Source: Leptolyngbya ohadii IS1 (lineage in GTDB: Bacteria > Cyanobacteriota > Cyanobacteriia > Elainellales > Elainellaceae). From it: a DNA stretch of 64,000 bases. This document shows positions 17,689-25,646 of the stretch, one piece after another. The translations under genes were made by a program, and so were the position numbers. The notes under the pieces were generated by a model. The model had not been told where the DNA came from. It saw only the letters and a list, made by a program, of their open reading frames with translations, and did not search any database. The stretch lies in the NCBI RefSeq assembly GCF_002215035.1, contig NZ_NKFP01000006.1, positions 3,625,080 to 3,689,079 on the forward strand, in the 5' to 3' direction. Numbering within the stretch: the stretch's first letter is position 1; the number at the start of each line of letters is the position of its first letter.

Positions 17689-18570
17689 TTAAGCGAAACT
17701 CCGGCGCAGCAGCGGACGAATGCTCAGGAGAGCGATCGCACTAAATCCAACCAGAATCAGCAGGGCAAGCCCGATCGAGACTGCCCCAAAGGGAGTTTGC
17801 ATGACGGTGCTGCTAAACAGCCAGTATTGGTGGGTGTAAACGTAGCGGATTGGCTCGATCGCATAGGTCAGGGGATTCAGGCTAGCAATCACCTGCAACC
17901 AGGTCGGCATAAAGGACAGAGGAGCCAATGCAGTGCTGGCAAACAGCAGCGGCAGATTCGTCACAAAAATCACGGCAATTAGCTCAATATGTCCCGGCAG
18001 CGCAAAGGCAAGCCCTAAACTCAGGGCAGTCACGCCCAGCACCAGCGTCAGCACAATCAGCGTTACCAATGCTAGACCCAGCGGGTTCGGTAGTCCTGCA
18101 CCCAGGACAGCACTCATGGCGATAATCACGCTTGTTTGCACCAGGCTCAGGGTTGCAATAAACAGCGCAGAAGCCAGGACGATCGAAAAACGGGATGCCA
18201 GGGGCGCAACCAGCAGTCGATTCAGGAAGCCAAACTCGCGATCGAACATCACGGGCAACCCAGCATTGAGGGCACCGCCAAAGGCAGTAAAGACTATTAC
18301 GCCCGCCGCGAGGAACTGACCATAGTTGGTACTATCGCCAAATAATCCCTTGGGCGCGTTCTGAAACAGTGCCCCAAACAGAAGCAGCCACATAACGGGT
18401 TGAACAATTCCCGCAATCAGTGTGGATGGGCGTCTTTGAAGCTGAATAAATAGCCGACGGGTCAGCGCAGCCGTCTCCTGCATGAAATCCCCGAATCCGG
18501 AAGCGGGGGCGCTTGGGTTCGACGTTGCCTGAGATCCATTCAGGCTTGAAGGAGTAAGAGTTTGACTCAT
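17689..18570 (-). CDS. ABC-2 type transporter permease
   Basis: 293-residue membrane protein with six hydrophobic segments. The region near residue 28-60 (QETAALTRRLFIQLQRRPSTLIAGIVQPVMWLLLFG) and the later GFLNRLLVAP motif are typical of DrrB/NodJ-like ABC-2 permeases. No ATPase gene is adjacent, so it must pair with one encoded elsewhere. In other cyanobacteria, relatives are linked with a DrrA-type ATPase in drug or lipid export. Substrate unknown. Confidence 0.88.
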   Translation of the reverse strand: MSQTLTPSSLNGSQATSNPSAPASGFGDFMQETAALTRRLFIQLQRRPSTLIAGIVQPVMWLLLFGALFQNAPKGLFGDSTNYGQFLAAGVIVFTAFGGALNAGLPVMFDREFGFLNRLLVAPLASRFSIVLASALFIATLSLVQTSVIIAMSAVLGAGLPNPLGLALVTLIVLTLVLGVTALSLGLAFALPGHIELIAVIFVTNLPLLFASTALAPLSFMPTWLQVIASLNPLTYAIEPIRYVYTHQYWLFSSTVMQTPFGAVSIGLALLILVGFSAIALLSIRPLLRRSFA

Positions 18571-18649
18571 CTGAAAGTGCCTCCCGGTTCAGATCCTAAA
18601 ATTCTGCTGCGTTATTTTCAGTATTTTTAGCCTAGCGTATCTTTTGGCG

Positions 18650-18725
18650 GGGGAGGGGGGAGATGGGTGGATGGGGGGATTGGATGAGTAAGAGGGGGAG
18701 CAGGGAGCAGGGGGGAAGGGGATGG
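18650..18725. repeat. G-rich low-complexity spacer
   Basis: Runs of GGGGGAGG, GATGGGTGGATGGG and GGGAGCAGGGAGCAGG fill about 75 bases between the ABC-2 permease gene and the OYE gene. Strong G skew on the plus strand; not coding. Confidence 0.65.
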
Positions 18726-18779
18726 AGTTCGGGGTTTTAGTTGAGTTTATGGGAAGGGTGGAGCTCCGGGTAAATACAA

Positions 18780-18873
18780 ATTGAAAAATCTTCCGGATGT
18801 ATTGGGAGATACCGGAAGAGTGAAGTGGTAGATGCACCCTGATTAATTCCCTGGCTTCGGCTGGGGATTTTTT
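18780..18873 (+). ncRNA. Candidate small RNA with two hairpins (speculative)
   Basis: Both flanking genes run on the minus strand, yet the plus strand here holds two hairpins and a U-tract. The first is TCTTCCG(G)..GTAT/ATAC..CGGAAGA at 18789-18819. The second, at 18849-18866, ends in a terminator-like U run. The pairing of the second includes two G-U pairs that become A-C mismatches on the minus strand, so the RNA strand is plus. No promoter is obvious, and the Yfr1 core ACUCCUCACAC is absent. The evidence is structural only. Confidence 0.35.
18849..18873 (+). terminator. Rho-independent terminator with UUCG loop, plus strand
   Basis: CCCTGGC-TTCG-GCTGGGG forms a 7 bp stem (two G-U pairs) closed by a UUCG tetraloop, followed by ATTTTTTG. 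No annotated plus-strand gene lies upstream for 2 kb, so it probably ends an unannotated transcript. Confidence 0.7.
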
Positions 18874-18911
18874 GTTTGGGTTTTTCGTTTGGGTTTCCGG
18901 GAAGGGAAAGA

Positions 18912-20009
18912 TTAGGCGGGCTGTCGTTCCAGGGCAGGATAGTCAGTGTAGCCTCTGCTGTCTCCGCCGTAGAAGGTGTTGCGATCGTAGGGATTTAGAT
19001 CGGCATTCAGAGCAAACCGCTCCGGAAGATCGGGATTAGAGATGAACCATCTGCCGTAGGCGATCAGATCGGCATCGCCCGCTTCCAGCACAGCATTACC
19101 CGTTTCTCGCGTAAATCCTCCCGCACTGATTAATGTGCCCCGGTAGAGCGGACGGAAGAAATGGGCACCTAGGTCTTTGGTTTTGTCGCGAACCTCCGGA
19201 TTATCCCAGCGCGGCTCTACCAGATGCAGATAGGCGAGATTTAAGGGATTGAGTGCCTGCACGACGTAGCTGAAAAGGGCTTTAGGGTCGGAGTCGTGCA
19301 TATCGTTGAAGGTTCCGGTTGGTGAGAGCCGCAGCCCAACGCGATCGCTTCCCCAAACGCCAATTACAGCTTCCAGCACTTCCAGCAGGAATCGGGCACG
19401 ATTTTCGATCGAACCGCCGTAGGCATCGGTGCGGTGATTGCTGCCGTCCTGCAAAAACTGATCAATCAGATATCCGTTTGCGCCATGCACTTCTATACCA
19501 TCAAATCCTGCGGCAAGGGCATTCTCCGCCGCTTGGCGATAGTCCTCTACAATGCCGGGAATTTCAGAGAGTTCGAGGGCGCGGGGCGTCACAAAAGGCT
19601 GTTCTCCGGTGTAGGTCGCTGCCATTCCTGCTGGGGCGATCGCGCTGGGAGCAACGGGCAGTTCGCCATTGGGCTGAAGCGAGGGGTGGGAGATGCGTCC
19701 AACGTGCCAGAGCTGGAGAAAGATCCGTCCGCCCCGATCATGCACAGCTTGGGTGACTAGCTTCCAGCCTTCAACCTGTTCCGGCGAGTAGATTCCTGGT
19801 GTTGCCGGGTAGCCCATGCCCTGCGGGGAGATCTGCGAAGCTTCGGTCACAATCAGTCCTGCTGAGGCACGTTGAGCGTAGTAGGTGGCATTCAGTTCGG
19901 TCGGCACATTGCCCGCCGATGCTCGGTTGCGCGTGAGGGGAGCCATAACCAGGCGATTGGGCAGTTCGTAGCGTCCGAGGGTGACGGGGGTGAGGAGCTT
20001 GAAAGTCAT
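18912..20009 (-). CDS. Old yellow enzyme family alkene reductase
   Basis: 365-residue FMN-dependent ene-reductase of the OYE/NemA family. Diagnostic parts are the N-terminal LPNRLVMAPLTRNRA, the QLWHVGRISHP strand, EVHGANGYLIDQFLQDGSNHR near residues 171-190 with YGGSIENRARFLLEV after it, and the C-terminal AYGRWFISNPDLPERF that binds FMN phosphate. Such enzymes reduce activated C=C bonds, nitro compounds and electrophiles using NADPH. It is divergent from an ArsR regulator with a perfect inverted repeat between them, so it is probably induced by a stress that the regulator senses. Confidence 0.95.
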   Translation of the reverse strand: MTFKLLTPVTLGRYELPNRLVMAPLTRNRASAGNVPTELNATYYAQRASAGLIVTEASQISPQGMGYPATPGIYSPEQVEGWKLVTQAVHDRGGRIFLQLWHVGRISHPSLQPNGELPVAPSAIAPAGMAATYTGEQPFVTPRALELSEIPGIVEDYRQAAENALAAGFDGIEVHGANGYLIDQFLQDGSNHRTDAYGGSIENRARFLLEVLEAVIGVWGSDRVGLRLSPTGTFNDMHDSDPKALFSYVVQALNPLNLAYLHLVEPRWDNPEVRDKTKDLGAHFFRPLYRGTLISAGGFTRETGNAVLEAGDADLIAYGRWFISNPDLPERFALNADLNPYDRNTFYGGDSRGYTDYPALERQPA

Positions 20010-20060
20010 AGAGGTTGATGGATTGATTCAGTAGATGGGTGGAAAAGCAATAGTGAGAAG

Positions 20061-20080
20061 AAATAGTTAAACAACTATTT
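20061..20080. promoter_or_regulatory. Candidate ArsR operator, perfect inverted repeat
   Basis: AAATAGTT-AAAC-AACTATTT is an exact 8+8 bp inverted repeat in the 232-base region between the divergent OYE and ArsR genes. It lies 52 bases from the OYE start and 161 bases from the regulator start. ArsR/SmtB proteins bind A/T-rich repeats of this size, so joint control is likely. Confidence 0.55.
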
Positions 20081-20241
20081 GAGCTTCTTGAATTTCATCG
20101 TACTGGAGAGATTAGAGAAGGTCAAGTGATCATTTAAGTATTTGATTAAACGCAAAATTACTTAGAATAGAATAGTGAAGCGGTGTAAAGCCTTTCCTTG
20201 GGTGATCGAGCAGCAGGAAGACAGTGCAGCAGGAAGACAGT

Positions 20242-20568
20242 ATGGAAACGGAGCAGCGGGCAAAAATATTTGCGGCTTTGGGTGATCCAACCCGGCTGCG
20301 AATTGTGGAACGATTGGCAACGACGGAAGGGGAGATGAGCGGTTCAGAGATTGCGGCACAGCTTGAGATTAGCCTTGCCCTGTTCTGCCATCACTCCAGA
20401 ACGCTAACGGAAGCGGGACTGCTGCTCACCCGTAAAGAAGGACAAACTAAGTTTCACGCCCTGAATCGATCGCTGCTCAAGGAGTGCTTTACTAGTCTGT
20501 TCACTTGCTCAGTGTTTCGGGCAAGTCTCCGAGAGAGTATTGCTGCCCAGATCTCGCAGATGGGCTGA
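20242..20568 (+). CDS. ArsR/SmtB family transcriptional regulator
   Basis: 108-residue winged-helix regulator: LGDPTRLRIVERLATTEGEMS, then SEIAAQLEISLALFCHHSRTLTEAGLL as the recognition helix region, then RKEGQTKFHALN as the wing. The ELCVCDL metal site of ArsR/SmtB is absent. Cysteines occur instead in LFCHHS and in the C-terminal LLKECFTSLFTC, so the signal may be thiol-reactive compounds rather than metals (inference). The ATG at 20242 has GGAAG 5 bases upstream and is preferred to a GTG at 20224. The last 60 bases overlap the convergent YbjN-like gene. Confidence 0.9.
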   Translation: METEQRAKIFAALGDPTRLRIVERLATTEGEMSGSEIAAQLEISLALFCHHSRTLTEAGLLLTRKEGQTKFHALNRSLLKECFTSLFTCSVFRASLRESIAAQISQMG

Positions 20569-21036
20569 GCTGTCCAGATTTACGGCTCGTTTACCGCCAA
20601 ACTGCTCTGCAATCCAGTCGTCGTAGGTATCGGCGATCGTTACCACGGACAAAATACAGGTTTGCAGCTCCATCAAGTCCATATTTTCGCCGCCCAGCAC
20701 ACTGTCGCTAAACCGCACCTCACCCATATCGCCCAGGTGAAAGGCTCCGAACCGCATCCGGGAATTTTCAGTGAGCAAGTAGTGCATCAGCTCCGGCGTC
20801 GTCTCCGTTTCAACCGTGACACAGCTACAGGCACGCACGATCGCCAGCTCTCGCGTTTCCCACGGATGCACCTCCCATGCCAGTACCTCAATCTCGACCT
20901 TGGCAGAACCATAGGTCAAACAAAAAGTCGGCTCGTCCGTCGCAGCTTTCATCTGGTCTTTGAACAGAGCGGAACTCGTCAGATAATCTCCTACTTTGCG
21001 ATAGGTGAGTTCCTGGGCAGGGTTAAGAAAATGCAT
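20509..21036 (-). CDS. YbjN / type III chaperone-like domain protein
   Basis: 175 residues. The arrangement (ALFKDQMKAATDEPTFCLTYGSAKVEIEV, then LLTENSRMRFGAFHLGDMGEVRFSDSVLGG, then a DDWIAEQFGG helix) matches the YbjN/T3SS-chaperone-like fold widespread in cyanobacteria, thought to bind peptides or partner proteins. It is the last gene of the DevC-DevC-DevA group, 39 bases after the ATPase gene, so it may assist that exporter. Its 3' end overlaps the convergent ArsR gene by 60 bases; the overlapped part encodes a poorly conserved-looking tail (SSAHLRDLGSNTLSE). Confidence 0.7.
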   Translation of the reverse strand: MHFLNPAQELTYRKVGDYLTSSALFKDQMKAATDEPTFCLTYGSAKVEIEVLAWEVHPWETRELAIVRACSCVTVETETTPELMHYLLTENSRMRFGAFHLGDMGEVRFSDSVLGGENMDLMELQTCILSVVTIADTYDDWIAEQFGGKRAVNLDSSAHLRDLGSNTLSETCPKH

Positions 21037-21075
21037 AAAGGCAGTGCATAAAAGGAGGGCACAGAGGAAGGAGTG

Positions 21076-21924
21076 CTACAAAATAAACATCTTCTGGTCT
21101 AACTTCTTCGGATCATGGGTTTCAGCAAAGCGAGCGGGACTTTCGTCCGACTCCAGATAACCATCCACCAGATTGATAATGCGATCGGCAACGTCGAGGA
21201 TGCGGTTGTCGTGCGTCACCATGAGAATGGTGCAGTTCTGCTCTTTGGCAAGCTGTTGCAGCAGAGTTACGACTTCACGACCAGACTCTTTATCCAGAGC
21301 GGCAGTGGGTTCGTCTGCCAGAATGAGAGTGGGTTTGTTGACCAGGGCACGGGCGATCGCAACGCGCTGTTTCTGTCCGCCGGAGAGGGAATTGGGTTTG
21401 TAGGTGAGGCGATGACCTAAGCCCAGGCGTGTCAGGATGTCGGTGGCAAGCTGCCGTTTTTCTCGCCAGTTCTGGGTCAGTTCGACCGCCATTTCGACGT
21501 TTTGCATTGCCGTCAGCGACTCAAACAGGTTGTGCGCCTGGAAGATAAAGCCAATGTTGCGTCGCACTCGCACCAGCTCAGATTTACCCAGTCCCACAAT
21601 TTCCCGTCCCAGCACTTTAAGGCTGCCTTCCTGCACCGTTCGCAACGCCCCCATCAGGGTTAGCAGAGTAGTTTTACCGGAGCCAGATGGACCCGTCATA
21701 ATCACAATCTGTCCCTTGTACAGATCCAGGCTGATGTCGTAGAGAACCTGTTTCCGCAGATCACCCTGTCCGTAGAAATAGTTGAGACTGCGAATTTGAA
21801 CGGCAACCTCTTCGGGCAGGGCATTTTCCCGTATGGACACCTGGGAATCTAGTTCCCTGGAAAGCATTTGGGCTGAGCTGCTTACCTGCGGCATATCGGC
21901 TTGAAAATCAAGTTCTTTTTTCAT
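21076..21924 (-). CDS. DevA-type ABC transporter ATP-binding protein
   Basis: 282 residues. ABC ATPase with Walker A GPSGSGKTT near residue 79, Q-loop FIFQAHNLFESLT, signature LSGGQKQRVAIAR near 180, Walker B LILADEPTAALD near 200 and the H-loop in MVTHD. The insertion YFYGQGDLRKQVLYDISLDLYKG is typical of the DevA/MacB-like group that serves DevBC exporters. It has an unusual N-terminal extension of about 40 residues. It is third in the operon after two DevC-type permeases (77 bases from the second), with which it should form the complex. Confidence 0.92.
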   Translation of the reverse strand: MKKELDFQADMPQVSSSAQMLSRELDSQVSIRENALPEEVAVQIRSLNYFYGQGDLRKQVLYDISLDLYKGQIVIMTGPSGSGKTTLLTLMGALRTVQEGSLKVLGREIVGLGKSELVRVRRNIGFIFQAHNLFESLTAMQNVEMAVELTQNWREKRQLATDILTRLGLGHRLTYKPNSLSGGQKQRVAIARALVNKPTLILADEPTAALDKESGREVVTLLQQLAKEQNCTILMVTHDNRILDVADRIINLVDGYLESDESPARFAETHDPKKLDQKMFIL

Positions 21925-22001
21925 CTGAACCTCTGGGAAAACTGCGCCTCTGCTAAGGAATTCAGGCTAGCTATGCCCTGCTTGGAAAACTAGAGAAATC
22001 T

Positions 22002-23177
22002 TTATGAGCCAAACACCTCCGCCGGATCGGACTGCTGCACTCGACGCACAGCGATTACGCCCGAAATTAAGCACATCAGAAACGTGGCAATCATAAGATT
22101 GAAGATGCGCGAAGGGGTCATGACCATCAGGAGCCCGGTGGCATTGCGCGTCAGGCTGTATAGCCCATAGCTGATGAAGCATCCCGGCACAAACCCCAGA
22201 AACGCCAAAATTGCCGCCTGCTGCAAAACCACAGCGAATAAATAGCGGTTCGAGTAGCCGATCGCCTTCAGCGTTGCGTATTCCACCCAATGATCGGCAA
22301 CATCGGTATAGAGGATTTGGTACACCAGAATGACCCCTACCATGAAGCTCATCGTGGTCAGCAGGGAAAAGACAAAGCCAATGCTGGTTTCATTGCGCCA
22401 GTAGTCCAGTTCCTTCTGAAAAAATTCCTGCTTGCTGTACACCGAAATATCCTTTGGCAGGCGATCGCGCAGGACTTTCACCAGTTCATCCACATTTTTC
22501 CCTGCCGCCACACGCAGCAGACCAATATCCACCGTATTCAGTCCACGGCTTTCCTCATCGGGACCTAGATCGGCAAAGTAGCGCAAAAAGTTTTGGTCAC
22601 TCATCACCACATTGCCGTTACCGGAAGCAAAGTCTGTACCTAAACTAAACGTACCCACCACCATCACCCGCTTTTCAGACAATTCGGTCACAACCCCCGC
22701 CTGTTTGAGTCCGACCTCCGATCGGGATTTGTCGTCAATCAACACCGTCCAGGGCAACTGCAAATCCTGTTGATGCTGCTGGATTCCGGGCAGAGGCAGC
22801 ACATCATCGCTGGGGTTAAATGCCAGCACCCGCAACGGACGAGTTCGCTTGCTCACCGGGTCTTTCCAGTTTCCGGTATTGATATAGAGCGGATATGCCG
22901 CCATCACACCATCAAATGCCTCTGCCTGATAGAGTCGTCTGCGGGCAAACTGTACCGGGACAAACATGTTGGTTTTTGTCCGACTCACGATCACAATGTC
23001 GCCGTTTAGTAGCTTCAAAAGCTGTACCTGGCTGTCGTACAAGGCATTCTCAAAACCGCGAAACATAAACATCAGTACCACCGCAAAGCCAACTCCCGCG
23101 ATCGCCGTTAGCAGTTTGCGCCGCTCGTAAGTGAGGTTGAACCAGGCAAGCGGAGTTCGCCGCTGAAAGAAATTCAT
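22002..23177 (-). CDS. devC: DevC-type ABC exporter permease (second of two)
   Basis: 391 residues with the DevC/FtsX layout: one N-terminal membrane helix (LTAIAGVGFAVVLMFMF, residues about 23-40), a large periplasmic domain of about 220 residues (to about 265), then three membrane helices ending with RRVQQSDPAEVF. The start LAWFNLTYERRKLLTAIAGV is the family signature. It is a clear paralogue of the gene just upstream, from which only 2 bases separate it, suggesting that the two permeases form a heterodimer. Known DevBCA systems export glycolipids or other envelope compounds together with a TolC-type channel. Confidence 0.9.
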   Translation of the reverse strand: MNFFQRRTPLAWFNLTYERRKLLTAIAGVGFAVVLMFMFRGFENALYDSQVQLLKLLNGDIVIVSRTKTNMFVPVQFARRRLYQAEAFDGVMAAYPLYINTGNWKDPVSKRTRPLRVLAFNPSDDVLPLPGIQQHQQDLQLPWTVLIDDKSRSEVGLKQAGVVTELSEKRVMVVGTFSLGTDFASGNGNVVMSDQNFLRYFADLGPDEESRGLNTVDIGLLRVAAGKNVDELVKVLRDRLPKDISVYSKQEFFQKELDYWRNETSIGFVFSLLTTMSFMVGVILVYQILYTDVADHWVEYATLKAIGYSNRYLFAVVLQQAAILAFLGFVPGCFISYGLYSLTRNATGLLMVMTPSRIFNLMIATFLMCLISGVIAVRRVQQSDPAEVFGS

Positions 23178-23179
23178 GC

Positions 23180-24322
23180 TTAAAACACCTCCGCCGGATC
23201 AGTGGTAATCACGCGCCGTACGGAAAGCAGTGCCGAAATGCTACACATGATGATGGTCAGGAGCAGCACGAACACCATCCGCCCCAATTCCATCGACATT
23301 GGCAGTCCGCCGCTGGTTGCTTTCTCGGTCAGGTCGTACAGCCCCAGCGACACCGCAAAGCCAGGAATATAGCCCAGCACCGCTAGAATCACCGCTTCCT
23401 GCAACACAATCCCAAACAAAAAGCGGCTGCGATACCCCATTGCCTTGAGGGTCGCATACTGTTTCATGTGATCGGAGATGTCGGTATAGAGGATTTGATA
23501 GACGATTACGACACCAACCACGCAGGACACAACCACGCCCATCGTGAAGATGAATCCGGTCGAAGTCGTATTGATCCAGTAGTCCCGCTCGCGAGCAATG
23601 ATGGTCTCCCGCGTGTACACTGAGACATCCGGTGGCAGGATGCGCTGAAATTCCGTGGCGATCGCACCTGGATCAACCCCCGGCTTCAGCTGGATCAGTC
23701 CCAGGTTGATCAGGCTAAGGGGTAAGGGGTCAAAGTAGCGGCGGAAATTCTGATCGCTCATAATCAGCGTGCCGTCTGAAGCAAACCCACCGCCCAGGGA
23801 ATACTGTCCGCCGATCGTAATTTGCCGTCGCTTTGCTTCTGTGGTCGTGCCCGTGGTCTGCGATCCAAACTCAGGACGAGACAGGCGATCGATCAGCGCC
23901 GTATCCGATCGTTTGAGTGCTGCCAGGTTTTCTGGATTCTTCAGATCAGGCAGAAGGAACACTGGATCTTCTGGATTAATGCCATAGACAAAGATGGCTC
24001 GGTTGGTTCGCGTTTCTGGATTGCGCCACTGCAAGTAGCCCGCATAGAGGGGCATTGCCCGCTCGACCCCGTTGACCCCCGCTGCCTGATAGAGGCGATC
24101 GATCGAAAAGGATTTGGTAGTGCTGATGTCTAGACTCTGAGGCGAGATCAGAAAGATATCTGCATTGATCTGCTCGTACACCAGTGCTGCCGATCGCGAC
24201 AAAGACCCAAGGAACCCCAGGTTCATGAATACCAGAATTACCGCAAAGGCAACGCCTGCAATTGCCACTACCAAACGGTTTTTCTCATGCGTCAAATTCA
24301 ACCAGGCGATCGGGGTTCTCAT
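23180..24322 (-). CDS. devC: DevC-type ABC exporter permease (first of two)
   Basis: 380 residues, same topology as its downstream neighbour: IAWLNLTHEKNRLVVAIAGVAF at the start, a periplasmic domain to about residue 255, three C-terminal helices and the ending RRVITTDPAEVF. It leads a minus-strand operon of two permeases, one DevA-type ATPase and a YbjN-like protein. No membrane-fusion protein (DevB) is encoded beside it, unlike standard devBCA loci; one from elsewhere or none would have to serve. Confidence 0.9.
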   Translation of the reverse strand: MRTPIAWLNLTHEKNRLVVAIAGVAFAVILVFMNLGFLGSLSRSAALVYEQINADIFLISPQSLDISTTKSFSIDRLYQAAGVNGVERAMPLYAGYLQWRNPETRTNRAIFVYGINPEDPVFLLPDLKNPENLAALKRSDTALIDRLSRPEFGSQTTGTTTEAKRRQITIGGQYSLGGGFASDGTLIMSDQNFRRYFDPLPLSLINLGLIQLKPGVDPGAIATEFQRILPPDVSVYTRETIIARERDYWINTTSTGFIFTMGVVVSCVVGVVIVYQILYTDISDHMKQYATLKAMGYRSRFLFGIVLQEAVILAVLGYIPGFAVSLGLYDLTEKATSGGLPMSMELGRMVFVLLLTIIMCSISALLSVRRVITTDPAEVF

Positions 24323-24584
24323 GCAAACCAGCTATGCCTACCAAGCGGGCGATCGAGCAAGGATCGGAATGTAAAATTCTTTTAACCATTTTAAGGTTTC
24401 CAAAGTGCGATCGTCTCCCCCGATCGGGTAGTGGCGGTTCTCCACCAGTTCAAGCTGAACCTATCAGGTCGTCAGCATTCAGCAAAATAGCAGTCCAGAA
24501 GCAAGACAGAGACACGAGCCAATAAGACAACAAAAAAGGCGGCTCTATAACCGCCTTACATTGCTTATTTAAGTTCGTGAAAGA
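24323..24584. other. Intergenic region, devC operon promoter and atp operon 3' end
   Basis: 262 bases. The left part should hold the promoter of the DevC operon (minus strand), and the right part holds the terminator of the ATP synthase operon. No gene is seen. Confidence 0.5.
24530..24557 (-). terminator. Rho-independent terminator of the ATP synthase operon
   Basis: Minus strand: AAGGCGG, an 8-base loop and CCGCCTT (24557-24536), followed by TTTTGTTG. A 7 bp GC-rich stem with a U-tract, 28 bases beyond the atpC stop. Confidence 0.92.
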
Positions 24585-25535
24585 TTAACCGAGTGCGTTT
24601 GCACCGCCTACCACTTCCAGAATTTCCTGGGTAATGGCAGCCTGACGCGCCTTGTTGTAGCCGATCGTCAGGGTCTTGATTAATTCCTTCGCGTTGTCGC
24701 TGGCGTTGTTCATTGCCGTCATCCGAGCCGCCAGTTCGCTTGCCGCAGACTCTTGCAGGGCACGGAGCAACTGGTTATTCAGATAAAGGGGCAGCAGCGC
24801 ATCCAGAATTTGGACGGGATCTTGCTCAAAGATCATGTCTCTGGGCAGGGGAGCCAGATTGCTAGCCGCCGCTTTTTCCCGCTCCACCGCAAAGCTACCG
24901 CCGCGAGTCGTTAGACGGAAAATCTCGTCGTCCTGCGCTTCCAGACCTTGAGCATCCAGGGGCAGCAGGGTTTGAACAACCGGACGAGAACTCACCAGCG
25001 AAACAAACTTTGTGTAGACCAGCTCCACCCGATCGACCGTTTCCGACAGGAAAAGTGACAGTAGCTCATCCGCAATCTGGGAAGCCTCCGCCGCCGTGGG
25101 AACCTGCTCCAGTCCGGTGAAGGTAGCATCAATCACCTGATCACGACGCTGGAAGTACTGGGTTGCCTTACGCCCAATCAGCACAAAGCGACAGTCCAAA
25201 CCTTCCGCCTTCAGTTCCTTTGCACGAGCCTCGGCACGACGAATCACGTTGGCATTGTAGCCGCCGCACAGACCTCGATCGCCTGAAACCACCAGCAGTC
25301 CCACCGTCTTAACGTCCCGCTGACGTAGCAGAGGCAGAGTCACATCCTCGAACCGCAGACGGGTTTGCAGACCGTAAAGCACCTGCGCTAGCCGATCGGC
25401 AAACGGACGGGTTGCAATCACCTGTTCCTGGGCACGACGCACCTTCGCCGCAGCCACGAGCCGCATTGCTTCTGTAATTTTGCGCGTATTTTTGACCGAC
25501 TGAATCCGATCGCGAATCTCTTTTAGATTTGGCAT
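24585..25535 (-). CDS. atpC: ATP synthase F1 subunit gamma
   Basis: 316 residues; central rotor stalk of F1 (called atpG in E. coli). The N-terminal [31 protein letters not shown] helix and the C-terminal helix [26 protein letters not shown] that fills the alpha/beta cavity are present. The region around [17 protein letters not shown] is the extra segment found in cyanobacterial and plastid gamma, which helps to limit ATP hydrolysis in the dark. The plastid redox cysteines are absent, as expected. Last gene of the operon, followed by a terminator. Confidence 0.97.
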   Translation of the reverse strand: MPNLKEIRDRIQSVKNTRKITEAMRLVAAAKVRRAQEQVIATRPFADRLAQVLYGLQTRLRFEDVTLPLLRQRDVKTVGLLVVSGDRGLCGGYNANVIRRAEARAKELKAEGLDCRFVLIGRKATQYFQRRDQVIDATFTGLEQVPTAAEASQIADELLSLFLSETVDRVELVYTKFVSLVSSRPVVQTLLPLDAQGLEAQDDEIFRLTTRGGSFAVEREKAAASNLAPLPRDMIFEQDPVQILDALLPLYLNNQLLRALQESAASELAARMTAMNNASDNAKELIKTLTIGYNKARQAAITQEILEVVGGANALG

Positions 25536-25646
25536 CTTTCCTTCCTCAAAGAACAGTCAGCCATCCCAACGGGCATATCCGACTGGAACAACTGACTGCG
25601 AATTACGAATCACCGATCGTCTGTAACAACACCGTAGGCTGAAACC

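Larger units (their letters stand above)
18571..18911. other. Intergenic region, ABC-2 permease / OYE
   Basis: 341 bases without a protein gene. It holds the G-rich spacer (18650-18725), the two-hairpin candidate RNA and its terminator, and presumably the promoter of the ABC-2 permease gene near 18580-18640. No further structure seen. Confidence 0.5.

Noticed and set aside
18780-18873. Yfr1 or Yfr2 small RNA
   Set aside because: The conserved ACUCCUCACAC of Yfr1 and the unpaired Yfr2 motif are both absent, so it is listed only as an unclassified candidate.
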